Positions 54,480 to 64,000 of a DNA stretch of 64,000 nt are shown piece by piece. The notes beneath the pieces were generated by a model that searched no databases, was not told the DNA's origin, and saw nothing but the letters and a program-made list of their open reading frames with translations. Position numbers and translations under genes: made by a program. Positions within the stretch are counted from its first letter, which is position 1. Each line of letters starts with the position of its first letter. This stretch comes from Micropterix aruncella. Its lineage: Eukaryota; Arthropoda; Insecta; Lepidoptera; Micropterigidae. The stretch covers positions 40,839,964 to 40,903,963 of the forward strand of contig OX155951.1 in the NCBI GenBank assembly GCA_944548615.1, written 5' to 3'.

Positions 54480-55500
54480 CGTTTTGGCAGCTAGGATTTT
54501 ACTACGAAACGCAACGCGCAGATAGCACTCATAGTTACAAAAAAATGTTACTATTCTCTTCTGTTCAATAGCGGCGTTTGTGGTATAATATTATGGCGGC
54601 GCACTTTATATAGTGGTTTAAACACGCCTATACGGTATGCTTACTCGAAATAAATTAATAATATAGGGCAGGTTTTATTACGTACTAATTATTCAAGTTC
54701 TGGTCAGGTAGACTAATAGATGGCGTTATATCTCTCCGTATTATTTCTGTTATGCAATCAGTCTACAAAATATGAGTTAGATATCAATCATAATTGATTA
54801 TTATTATTGTTATTATTAGTTAAATCGATGGGTTTTTACAATTACGACATGCTTATATTGTATGTTCTTAAAGAATAAATTGATACTAATACTGACACTG
54901 ATAATGATAATCAATCAGTCCTATATAAAAAAAACATTCATTATCGATAATAATATAGATGGCCAAATAAATTTCTATTAGTTTCGCCGGACAATACTAT
55001 CAGCTCCACGTCGCCGGCGTAGAAGAGTTGCCAATACTTAGGCCTAGTCGATACTTAGGCCTCAAACTTTTCAATAAATTGCCCGAAAGATTAAAAGAAA
55101 TTAAAAACATCGATATTTTCAAGAGATCCATCCGAGTCTATCTGCTTAAAATCAACATGTATGCCCATAACGACTTCTTAAAATATTTTGAAAATACATA
55201 GCATCGTATCTACCCATTTAATCTAATACATATTATTTACCGTTAATTGTTTTGTTGTAAACTGTTATCATATAGTCTATGTTTTTGTAAATTGGTAAGT
55301 TTAAAACTATATATTGTATATCATCTCTTGTCTAAATTGAGTAACTAATTTAAGATTAATTACTGTCATTCCTACACAATTGTATGGTTGTATTGGAAAT
55401 AAATACCTTTTACTTTTTTTTTTTTACAATACGTACTGTGGCATTGAGCAATCTAATAATATATATAATCAATGATTAGACTACGATATGAAGCTATCCG
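54480..55500 (+). repeat. Family C repeat, copy 2
   Basis: From GCTAGGATTTTACTACGAAA through AGCGGCGTTTGTGGTATAAT, ATCTCTCCGTATTATTTC, TAGATGGCCAAATAAATTTC to TATATAATCAATGATTAGAC it follows copy 1 but without the PLE, SINE and tail insertions. It carries its own LINE insertion at 55045-55424. Comparison of the copies dates each insertion after the split. Confidence 0.75.
55045..55424 (+). mobile_element. CR1-like LINE C-terminus inserted in family C
   Basis: Encodes LKLFNKLPERLKEIKNIDIF and KRSIRVYLLKINMYAHNDF before a stop, the standard CR1/L2 C-terminal block, then a 3' UTR ending AAATACC and a T-rich tail. CAATACTTA before and CAATACGTA after form a 9-bp TSD with one mismatch, confirmed by the uninterrupted sequence in copy 1 (26113). 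Confidence 0.8.
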
Positions 55501-56150
55501 TAAGCTGCCGTTTTAAATGGCGACCGCCGTTGTAATCTGTACAGTTAAGTTATATCCTGGTGTAAATTAATTAAATAAATAATGAAAGTAAACTAGCGAG
55601 CAGACGCAGAATGATTCAATACTATCGATATGTACTCATATTTCATCAAAAAAAAACTATTTATAGTAAATCATGAACTCATATTTATATAATGCTGGAA
55701 TTATTCTAAAAGCCGATACAACATGCTAATGATTCACAAGAAAATCATAACATCTTAGATTCTGCATTTTCAAATAAAGCGATGACGTTTTGCGTGATGT
55801 AATCAATCATGATCACCACGATTGAACATTAAGTAATTGCAACATAATAACGTCACTTGCGTGAATACAATATGAAAATCTCTAGCTTTGAGATTAAAAA
55901 ATTAGAAAAAAAATGTTCTTCCTCCGCTAAAAGACGCGATGACCTCACGGCGAGCGCTCACGACTTTACTTAATTTAACGTAGCCAATAACGTAGACCTG
56001 CTTAAAAAATGAGAGATAGGCATTTGAGATGTTCAGGTATTTGTAGGTCTGTACAATAAAGACCCCCAAAATACTGAAACCTGTATACTAAAAAAAATAC
56101 ATCTCCATGTAAATAATATTAAAATAATAAGAGCTATCTATGGTTTAAAA
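55500..56150. other. AT-rich spacer
   Basis: No recognised feature. Confidence 0.5.
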
Positions 56151-56400
56151 ATTTGTTATTTATATTACTGTATAGGCGTATTTATAGTTCGCCGCCATTT
56201 TATTGCGCCGTCATCTATAGGGCGCCGGCGTTCGTATTATACCACGAACGCCGCCATATTGAACATAAAAGAAGATTAATGAATGTTTGGAACTATGAGT
56301 GCTATCTACAAGTTGCGTTTCGTAGTAAAATCCTAGCTGTTAAATCGTAGTACGGAGTTGAACAATCCGGTACGCTATATAATCAATGCTATGATGTAGA
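56150..56400 (-). repeat. Family C, copy 3, rearranged
   Basis: Inverse of the left part of family C (TATAGGCGTATTTATAG, CACGAACGCCGCCATATTGA, CGTAGTAAAATCCTAGCTGT). This is joined at about 56347 to the right end of the family in the other orientation (AATCCGGTACGCTATATAAT and CAATGC). The ends of a normal copy are thus placed next to each other. Confidence 0.65.
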
Positions 56401-56810
56401 AATATACGAGTTTGGGCATTGCGATCGGATCGGTTGACCGATCTTACTTGTATTTCGTTCACGCTCAGTGTTGATACAGCCGCTGCCGGATGCAAATTTC
56501 AGCAATTAGCGGCGAAAGCAATGAAAAAGCATGCCGATCGCAAATCGGTCGATCGCCATCGCAAAAACGCTACGGATCGTTTCCTCCGCAATCAGCGACG
56601 AGGATACGCATACGCAACGGAGACAGACAGCTTCAATTACTGCTGTCGTTCGCAATGATTTTGAACTCCGATATGGCGCCGCGGGCGCTTTCTACAAAAC
56701 CACACGGCACATACACCGCTCTTGCGAATGCGGGATTCACCTCTGGCAAGACACGGGAAAATCGAAATCGCAATAATGGAATTACACCTCTCTTAGAACA
56801 GAATTAATGT
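56400..56810. promoter_or_regulatory. CpG-rich block, candidate regulatory DNA or exon
   Basis: Rich in GATCG words (GATCGGATCGGTTGACCGAT, GATCGCAAATCGGTCGATCG), with all three plus frames open for 79-105 codons owing to high GC content. None resembles a known protein, so non-coding function is more likely, but a host exon cannot be excluded. Confidence 0.3.
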
Positions 56811-56819
56811 CGTTGTAAC

Positions 56820-57530
56820 TGGCTTGTTTGGCAGTTTATGTCAGCGTCATAACATACGCTTTCCTTAAACATTTATTCCAGTCTCATTCTCCCCGAACCG
56901 AAATGGCATCTAAACATGGGGTAATACACCAGATAGCCATCGTATTTTTCTACTGCAAAAGCAAGATCTCAGGACGATATTGGGGGTAAAAAGAGACGAT
57001 CACTGCGCTCCGACCTTTATAAATAAAAAAATAAAAACTTTTTATTCTGATTTTATATATCAGTACTTACTCAATTTATGCGAAAGCAAATTTGAAAAAC
57101 GAGGAAAAGCATTCGAGTCTGCATGAACATAACACTCGCAATAAAAATAATGTAAGTGCGGCTTTCTTTATACCAGAAATCATTTTTATATTTGGAATTA
57201 AATTTTTCATCTCCTTGCCAGCAGAAATTGAAATACTTCAACAGGTTGCAAAAAAAAGGAAACCTATCCATGCATGCTCTCTATAGTTTTGATGAATTTG
57301 ACTAGGCTGTCTTAATTTTTAAAAGATAATTTATCGTGTATCAAATCTATTTTGTTCTGTATTTTTTTATTTTAGTGTTGATTTTATTATAAAACTTATT
57401 GTTTAACTGATTATTTTAACAATTTTGATTGACTATTTTCAAAAACTTATTGATAAATTATTTTTAAAAAATATTATTCTGTGTTATTTGAGTGTTTGAT
57501 TTTGATTTTTATAATTGATCTGAACGTAAT
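56820..57530. other. AT-rich spacer
   Basis: A plus-strand 64-codon frame at 57092-57286 includes SLHEHNTRNKNNVSAAF and SLPAEIEIL, which faintly recalls a LINE C-terminus (H-N-T-R-x-K...L-P-x-x-I), followed by T-rich DNA. Too short to be sure. Confidence 0.4.
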
Positions 57531-57534
57531 AATA

Positions 57535-57800
57535 ATAATAAATTCTTTATTTGCACTTAACTCGTATACAAAAAGGCGAGCTTATTGCCACATGGCAATG
57601 TCTTACAACTAACCTAAACACAGTGGTACATGCGCGCATTGTGAAAATAAAGATTATTACATAACATACAGACAAGTGGAAGAATTTAAAACTAATAATG
57701 CTCGAGGAGAGGAAATTGGGAGAGGAACAGGAAGGTGCCTTGGAAGGAAGGTGCCTTGCCTTTGCATATAAAAAATATATGTACACGTAATTTTGTGAAT
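57535..57800 (-). mobile_element. Family D LINE 3' end, minus strand
   Basis: AATAATAATAATAAATTCTT tail (3' end on the minus strand) followed by GTATACAAAAAGGCGAGCTT, CACATGGCAATGTCTTACAA and ATGCGCGCATTGTGAAAATA. Nearly identical to the inverted copy at 53.2 kb. The upstream part (57650-57790) holds GGTGCCTTGGAAGGAAGGTG and no recognised coding part. Confidence 0.65.
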
Positions 57801-58094
57801 AACTTCTAGCAAATGTAAAATGACGTATTCCACAGTATGACGTTTTTGGAATTAATAAAATATGACTAAGTAGTACCTACTGGCCACCGAGAGGAAATTC
57901 CATGAAGACAGATCAATGGCTTCAATTTCGGTAAAACGCAACACAACCAAATTTATCGCAATAGTTTAAACCGTTCATAGTTCATCACAGCTACAACTTC
58001 AAATCATCAACATTGGATGCCGGCCACCCCAAGAGAAATCGCACATACGAGGTGTGGCTATTAAATAACAAGACAAATGCTGTAAAACATTTTA

Positions 58095-58790
58095 TTCTAA
58101 ATGTATACATATTTGGTTATTATTCCTTCAATATAAACCCTTCCTATATCCCTACAACGCTCCATGCGATGTTTCCCGTGTCTGAAACAGTACTGGAAGT
58201 GTTCTTCTATGAGCTCCTTTATAACGCGTGCCGCTTTTTCTTTCACAACTTCAACTTCCACGAAGGTTGACTGTAAGAGATTGCTATTAGGCAATACGTA
58301 CGCCTGTTGTATGTTTTTTTTTAATGTGCTATAAAGAATTTCTATCTATCTTAAGCGGCCTTAAACCTTGTTTCTTTTAATGCAAATTTGACCTCTGGGA
58401 ACAAATAAAAGTCATAAGTGCCAGGTCAGGCGAATAAGGCCGATGGTATAACATTGGAATCATCAGATCAACTTGGCTAGAAACGTCTTGACGCACAAAG
58501 CAGTGTGAGTTGGTGCGTAGTATTGATGAAGATCCGACTCGTTCTTCCACAATGCGGGCCGTTTTTTTTCACGGAGTTGAGCAAGAACCTCATGTTGAAT
58601 AATATTCTGACCTTCAGGAACCCAGCGAAGATACACAATCCCATAAATATAAAAAAAAACAATCATCGCTTTGAATTTTGATTCCCTCATTCGAGCTTTT
58701 TTAGCTGCCGGTGAATTTAAACCCTACCAATGCATGGGTTGACGCTTAGTTTCTGGATCCGCAATATTCAGGCCAAAGAGCCGCTCGGGC
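58095..58790 (-). pseudogene. mariner transposase, C-terminal half, decayed
   Basis: Minus-strand reading: PETKRQPMHW, LNSPAAKKARMRESKFKAM, VFFYIYGIVYLRWVPEGQNI, REKKRPALWKNESDLHQYY, APTHTALCVKTFLAK, RPYSPDLAL, and finally FQYCFRHGKHRMERCRDIGR. These follow the mariner DD34D catalytic half in order. In the block corresponding to H-H-D-N-A-P-x-H-T the aspartate is replaced (HQYYAPTHT), so catalysis is lost even apart from the frameshifts. It belongs to a different mariner subfamily than the 31 kb copy. Confidence 0.85.
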
Positions 58791-58794
58791 TCGC

Positions 58795-59490
58795 GAGCTA
58801 TAGTTCGTCGACCCCTGGAATAGACTGACTAAAACTTTCATGCATATGTGAGGGACAAATGCATACAACTAGAAGGAAATAAATACTATGTATTCAACAA
58901 TATGCAATGTTAAAATCAAATTTTGATACAAACTAGCCTAACTGGGTTGCCACATATGCCAATTATGTCTACATATGTATTATCTCATTGTAAACAGAAC
59001 TACCGCTGTGCCAACGAACTCACCCGCATAGGGCAATCGTGAGGTGGGGGGTTGGCGAGCGGGAGGGTGGATCTGCATCCATTAACCACTCAGTAAGGCA
59101 GTATGCTTGAAGATTCGTTATACATTTTAATTTTCGTATATCAAATCTGGCGACTTATTTACGCTATCGAAGCTGTTTATAATTAGTTTGTATACCTACT
59201 ACGCGCTTATTAATATTTGATTTTCACAATTAGTTTTGCATAGACTTTTACATGTATATAATTCGAGTTTTTAGTTTAAATACATACTGTTCTTACTTGT
59301 TTTTTTTTATAAATGGCAGTTTTTCGGTTACTTTTTATTATCCAAAAGTTTATCGTCAGAATATAAGACTTTTAATAATACCGTAATATCTTAAGTTAGT
59401 GTGTTCAATAAGATTTGTAGAGTTATTGTAGCTTGAAACTTGTAGACTTTAAACTATAACTCTTCTCTATTTTACTCCTATTCATACACA
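58795..59490. other. Spacer
   Basis: AGGGCAATCGTGAGGTGGGG at 59030 repeats a block of 47792. The rest is AT-rich with no feature recognised. Confidence 0.45.
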
Positions 59491-59495
59491 TTGTT

Positions 59496-59552
59496 CATTC
59501 ATCGATATTGGTCACATTCATCGATATTGGTTACATTCATCGATATTGGTCT
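59496..59552 (+). repeat. Three 19-bp tandem units with ATCGATA
   Basis: CATTCATCGATATTGGTYA is repeated three times at 59496, 59515 and 59534. Each unit contains ATCGATA, close to the TATCGATA site bound by DREF-type factors in insects. Confidence 0.9.
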
Positions 59553-59559
59553 TCCTTAT

Positions 59560-60005
59560 TACGGTTTCGGTCTAGTTAAGTAGATTTAATAATATAAACC
59601 ATCTAATGTAAAATATTTTCTGATAAATTAATTTATTTATTTAATGATTACATTATTGATATAAATTCTTTTAAAAAATCGTTTAAAGGATGAAGCTTTA
59701 TAAAAAAAAATATATAAATGTCACTCACCTTGTGAAATTCTTGTGCCTAAACATGATGAATCAATGTTTATGTCTTGACAGAGTAATCAGGGCCGAATTC
59801 GGTGGATTATTTAGTTTCATTCCTATTATTTTTGAAAAAAGTTATCGTACACAAAAATATGTATGATATTAAAATTTGTATGAACTATTTCACATAAAGA
59901 ATTGAAATTCAAACATTTCAATATGTTTACTGCATATTTTATGCTTTCTGGCAAGGTGTTGCAAATTTCTGGGGTCTGATATCCACATTTATTTACAAAT
60001 GATCA
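59560..60005. other. AT-rich spacer
   Basis: AAATCGTTTAAAGGATGA at 59687 resembles 14951-14968 (TCGTTTAAAGGATGAC), a small shared block. Otherwise no feature. Confidence 0.4.
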
Positions 60006-60007
60006 TA

Positions 60008-60080
60008 CTATCTGTGGTATATAAAGAGTTACTTATCTGTGGTATATAAGAGAGATATATATACTATCTGTGGTATATAA
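60008..60080 (+). repeat. Three imperfect repeats of TATCTGTGGTATATAA
   Basis: TATCTGTGGTATATAA occurs at about 60010, 60034 and 60065 with spacers of unequal length. Local slippage repeat. Confidence 0.85.
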
Positions 60081-60179
60081 GAGTACAGAGAAATACACTC
60101 TTGTAAGTTTTTTTTTGTGGAGAGCATAAATATTTTTTCTCTAAAAGAAATATCCATTATCTATTAGAGAACAAGAACT

Positions 60180-60490
60180 GGCCTATTAAAATTAACTGGT
60201 GACTGTCGGTTCGTTGTGTTTGATTGCCCTAATTGAAATGCTGTATTGGTGCGCAGTAGGAGCATCTTCCGGAGCTGTGGGGGAGGGGGGGGGGGGTAGC
60301 GAACCAACGGCATTGCCGAGGCGGAAATCGGCCGTGACGGCGACAATCTCGCCGGACAAACGATAGACGTCGTCAATGGGCCGATAACACAATACGAGCC
60401 CACACGGCCATTCAGCTCAGATGCGATTGAGCGAGCGATGATACTCGGCGGACTGGGCCTTTGTTTCTAAATCACGACACACGACTCCAT
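60180..60490. promoter_or_regulatory. Candidate conserved non-coding element
   Basis: GC-rich unique block (GGGGGAGGGGGGGGGGGTAG, CGGAAATCGGCCGTGACGGC) containing TGCGATTGAGCGAGCGATGA and CCTTTGTTTCTAAATC. No coding frame or repeat relative. Regulatory role inferred from composition only. Confidence 0.3.
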
Positions 60491-60499
60491 AGCGGAATT

Positions 60500-60780
60500 A
60501 GTGCCTTACGAGTATTATACATATACCCACCCACCGGCGGACGCTGGGGGACGCCTTAGAAGCGACCGGGACAAAGAAGTAATTCAGCACAGGATTGCGA
60601 GATCATCTATCATCGTTATGGAAGACCTGAGAGCTCTCATCGACATAGAGAGAGAGAGAGAGCACTCGACAGGGCTCTTTCTTCGGTATCGAAAGAGATT
60701 TATTAGGAAAACATTGATACAATGATATTGATAGGCTTGAAACATTGATAGGCTTGATAGAATGTATCAAAACATGTTGA
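60500..60780. other. Spacer with (GA)n
   Basis: AGAGAGAGAGAGAG at about 60648 and a repeated TTGATAGGCTTGA-type word near 60730-60755. No recognised gene. Confidence 0.45.
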
Positions 60781-60784
60781 ATAA

Positions 60785-61010
60785 TAGAGCATATTTATAT
60801 AAAAAAAGCAGCCTACGTATGTTTGTGGTTGTACAACTCAAAAATTAGTCAGTCGATTCTCTTGAAATTTAGACACAACGTTGCATTCGAATACGCGCAT
60901 GTTTCATAAACCTATTGATGTCACCTGTGACAGATAAAAACATGTTTTTTTTTCGAAAACATATATGTTAAGCCAGAGAAACGCCTGGTCGGGTACAGCT
61001 AGTTCCAAAT
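60785..61010 (+). mobile_element. Lepidopteran retroelement tail (ends CAGCTAGTTC)
   Basis: Block order AAAGCAGCCTACGTATGTTT, GTCGATTCTCTTGAAATTTA and GGTCGGGTACAGCTAGTTCC has the same architecture as the repeats at 2185 and 48245: a query-like 'ATTCTCTTGAAATT' block and a final G-GGT-...CTAGTTC. Confidence 0.5.
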
Positions 61011-61089
61011 AATAACGGATAATGCCACGTTAAAGACAAGGATAATGAAGGGATGTTCACAAGCAGTAATCGTGTCACATCTTATAAAG

Positions 61090-61320
61090 ATTTAAACGGG
61101 ACTTACTGAAGTGAATAGGTGGTACAAGAAATATCTTGTATATCTTATATTTCCATCTAAAACAGACTTAGTCGTCGTCTCAAAAAAGAGAACACTTCCA
61201 AACCTGAAAACGTCACAAGCCATTTGGAACGACACTAAATATATCAACAGGATTACAATACTTAGGCATACGCTCGACAGCAAACTTAATTATATGATAA
61301 ATTCGGACATAAAACATAAA
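61090..61320 (+). pseudogene. LINE reverse transcriptase fragment (thumb)
   Basis: The frame reads PSKTDLVVVSKKRTLPNLKT, then INRITILRHTLDSKLNYMI. This is the 'N-x-x-K-T...V-F-x-x-K-R' block plus the 'L-G-x-x-L-D-x-K-L' block of Jockey/R1/I-type reverse transcriptases, about 60 residues. Both ends are missing. Confidence 0.65.
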
Positions 61321-61324
61321 GTCC

Positions 61325-61572
61325 AGATGAAGACTCATGGTGGGCACGACCCGGGGCCGCTTCCTTTAAACTGTTTGTATGGCTGTTTTTGATACCGATG
61401 ACGTATTCTACGCGGAAAACTGGGTTGAAAATTGTCTACAATTATTTTTTTCATTTTGGCCTATGTTATATGAGGAAAAAGAAACAAAGTTTCAAAGTAA
61501 TCTAAGTCAAAAAACTTGTAAATGGCTTTCAACTCAGTTTTTCGTGTAGAATAATCTCCTCCAAATAATCAT
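61325..61572. other. Spacer
   Basis: Nothing recognised. Confidence 0.5.
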
Positions 61573-61580
61573 CCCTAAGG

Positions 61581-61956
61581 CAGAGCTTTTCAACCTTATT
61601 TTAGATTGCGACCCTTATTTTAGTTAAAAATAAAATAAAATTCGACTATGCGACCCCCCTTTAGACCGTTTTCTATTCCATAGTTCTAACTGTAACCAAA
61701 CAAAAAAAATTGTAAAAAACTGCAAAAAGCTCATAAATTTTACCTGAATTTCACTTTCGAAGCTGTACCTAACTGTTTTTATCTTAGATTAACAAAAAAA
61801 TGTAAAAACAATAGCAAAATAAATATGTTTCTCTTCCGAGGCTCTAATGTTTGCATATGATATAAATTAAGATTTTGTAATATTTTATTTTTTTATTTTT
61901 AAATAGCCTTCGACCCTCCGGCGGTTTCACCGAGACCCCCCAGGTTGAAATCACTG
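61581..61956. mobile_element. hAT-type MITE with 8-bp TSD
   Basis: Ends CAGAGCTTTTCAACCT and (reverse complement of the right end) CAGTGATTTCAACCTGGGGG are hAT terminal repeats; GCGACCC is mirrored inside. CCCTAAGG (61573-61580) and TCCTAAGG (61957-61964) flank it, an 8-bp TSD with one mismatch, as expected for hAT. The 376-bp element has no transposase. Confidence 0.85.
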
Positions 61957-61964
61957 TCCTAAGG

Positions 61965-62160
61965 TAACAAAAAGAAATATATCCCATTTTTTCTTCGGTT
62001 TGATATACAGAATCACCCCTCGAATAAAATGCCCGACTGACCCGAACATCCCGTATTGAATGTTTTCTTATCAATTTCGAATAGTTCGTCCTGGTCGACC
62101 GATAACCGCAGCGGCCTCCTCAATCTTTCCGAGCCGCGAAAGACCGCTTCTTTAAATGCG
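61965..62160. other. Spacer
   Basis: GC-richer patch at 62085-62160 that may still belong to the following family A copy. Confidence 0.4.
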
Positions 62161-62164
62161 TCCT

Positions 62165-62332
62165 TAACTCACTAAATCATGTCGAGTCATTGAGCGGCCG
62201 AACCAGTTACAGAGTGATCCAGTGTAAGAATGACCGGGTTCAGAGTTGGATCAGGGTTCAGGGTCTGTTCAGCGTTGGTCACACTCATGGGTCAACACCC
62301 ATGTGACGGCCTCCACGCATGAAGTGTAGCGT
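62165..62332 (-). repeat. Family A, copy 7 (3' end only)
   Basis: GGTCACACTCATGGGTCAAC and GACGGCCTCCACGCATGAAG are the minus-strand 3' end of family A. Beyond them are ACCGGGTTCAGAGTTGG and CCAGTTACAGAGTGATCC, an end different from that of copies 4 and 6, so the family has at least two 3' end types. Confidence 0.7.
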
Positions 62333-62334
62333 TA

Positions 62335-62540
62335 TAATTTTTATTTATATTTGTTATTGGCCCCACCAGTTGGGCGCCATTTTGTAGCAATTGTAGAGAA
62401 TTTATTTTTTAATTTATTAATTTTTAATTTAATTTGTAAGATGTAAGAGATGTCAGACGACAATATCTCGCAATGATCATGATCGGCCCCACTTTGGCAA
62501 GCCATTTTGTAGCGTTTATTTTTTTACTTATTTTATTACT
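62335..62540 (-). repeat. Two PBS-like blocks about 130 bp apart
   Basis: The minus strand of GGCCCCACCAGTTGGGCGCC (62361-62380) reads TGGCGCCCAACTGG, resembling the tRNA-Lys primer site of insect LTR retrotransposons. A second, degraded version (GGCCCCACTTTGGCAAGCCA) lies at 62485-62504, and both are followed by TTTTGTAGC. They may be relics of LTR element leaders or units of a tandem repeat. No gag or pol is seen nearby. Confidence 0.4.
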
Positions 62541-64000
62541 ACTTATTTAAACGTGCGCGCGATGTGTCATCAGCGATAAGCGCTTGATGAAGAAGGTAAA
62601 ATTGAACGGAGAAGTGACTAGAAAGAAGAGGATGATGCTAATATATGTATAAAGATACTCAAAGTATGCAGAGAATAGAGATTTTAATTCAATAGCCCTG
62701 TTTCCTCTTGTACGTGCTCCTTCATATATGAAATTCTCCTGTCCTGACTAAAATGTATTCTCCAAAAGAAGAAGAAGAATAATAATGAGTATTCTATGTG
62801 TCTAGACCAATTTGTTAGATCCTTATGCACTTGGTTTTAGATAGTTTGAATCAATTTGAGGTTTATAAGTTAAGATCGGCTTGTAACCTACACTTTTAAG
62901 ATCTCGTCTCGATGAGAAATATTGATTTTTTGATGTTCCATGACACAATTCCTATCTAGGGGATTATCAAAGGTGTTCTATAGTTAGATACTTCCAGATC
63001 AATGTATGCTAATAGTTTTAAGTCACTTTCTCAATATCGATTGACGATTGCTCCAATCAGCTGGGATTTTTTTATAATGTCCTTATAAGTACGCTGTTGA
63101 TCATTACTGAATATCGGACTTTGTTTGATTTGTCGCTGCACTATTTATCACACTGACGGATGCTACAGTCTTCCGTCAGGGCGTTGTGAACTCAGGAGTT
63201 ATATTTTTTTATATATTGGATAACGAGATAAATTTATAGTAAAGGCGCCAATCCCGCTTACTCCATTACTGCGTTCGTTCATCCGTTAGTGCTGCATCTG
63301 ATCTATCGAATCAATTTCTAATTACGATTTAGCTCAGTCTATTTGTATTCTCAGGTATGGTATTCTTTTGATTAAAAAAAAATATGAACACTTTTTCCGG
63401 CAAAATATTCGATATATTGTAAAATAAAATTTTTAGTTGATACAATTCATTTACATATATTATGGCTCTCTTTGTAGCTTTGCATTAAATAATAATAACA
63501 TAATAATATGACAATACGCAATATAGCACAAAAAAACAACTTATCATATCCTAAATTAATTGGTATGTAGAGTGAATTACGACATACATATATACATTTT
63601 TTCTTAGTTTATCGCTACGCTGGTTCACGGACTTTGTCTCACGTGAAACCAGGCAGTTTCAAGTATCTCAATCAATGAGGCTTCGTCTTTTATTGACGGC
63701 CTGCAGTCCCAATCAAGTACTGGCCTTATACAAAAAAGGTTCACGCTAACAATGTAGTAGCGGCAGTACGAAAAGCAGATGGTATTGGCTTTCTATTTCA
63801 ATTATAGCGCGAAACAGTCTAAGACGCATTAATCTTATTCATACTTATGACAACATACATATTTGCATAATATATAAAAAACTATCAACAATAACAAGTT
63901 TTATAAGTATGGCCAGCTTCGGCAGTTATAACGCACGGATATACTGCAATTATAATAATTTGAACAATCTTACTTGTATTAAGCAGCCATCCAATCCAAT
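62540..64000. other. Spacer to the window end
   Basis: Mostly AT-rich. AAAAGAAGAAGAAGAATAAT at 62763 resembles an RTE tail without a body. A GC-richer patch at 63605-63800 shows no recognised frame. The window ends without a gene. Confidence 0.45.

Overview
The window looks like intergenic or intronic DNA from an insect, most probably a moth or butterfly (Lepidoptera). It is AT-rich and I found no convincing intact host protein-coding gene. It is crowded with transposable-element debris: RTE-, Jockey- and CR1/L2-like non-LTR retrotransposons, Penelope-like ends, mariner, piggyBac, PIF/Harbinger and hAT relics, a tRNA-derived SINE, and short repeats ending in TAGTAGGAT that I know from lepidopteran genomes. 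The lepidopteran assignment is inference; no species can be named from sequence alone.

Layout. 0-10 kb: two copies of a GC-rich dispersed repeat (here 'family A'), a Penelope-like (PLE) palindrome, and a long decayed LINE (ORF1 and endonuclease, 5.7-9.2 kb) with a second, inverted LINE piece nested inside it and a family A copy cutting its 3' side. 10-20 kb: an RTE remnant and a short RTE stub with a target-site duplication (TSD), about 380 bp of (TA)n, a near-identical pair of 65-bp direct repeats, two adjacent hairpins, and a Harbinger derivative that keeps the starts of both of its genes (MADF protein and transposase). 20-30 kb: LINE 3' ends, a minisatellite, a mosaic repeat ('family C') hit by a PLE, a SINE and other insertions, then a broken piggyBac transposase. 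30-45 kb: a nest of mariner and a TA-flanked MITE in a LINE, more LINE 3' ends, GC-rich islands, and a perfect-looking PLE palindrome at 43.4 kb.

45-64 kb: a LINE reverse transcriptase with few breaks, a GC-rich MITE candidate, a young 5'-truncated Jockey element with an open reading frame and an 11-bp TSD, further family A and C copies in inverted arrangements, a second mariner relic, and a hAT-type MITE with an 8-bp TSD. Several GC- and CpG-rich islands dense in ATTA/TAAT motifs (about 19.1, 24.0, 38.6, 47.2, 49.6, 56.4 and 60.2 kb) lack coding signal and lack a second copy here. They are the best candidates for host cis-regulatory DNA, which would fit a gene desert near a developmental gene, but that is inference.

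The most interesting structures are the PLE-derived short elements (five copies, three with TSDs of 8-13 bp), the family A subfamily in which two copies share the same internal inversion junction, and the Harbinger/MADF deletion derivative. All coding remnants belong to mobile elements; almost all carry stops or frameshifts. Only the Jockey fragment at 51.4-52.4 kb is uninterrupted.
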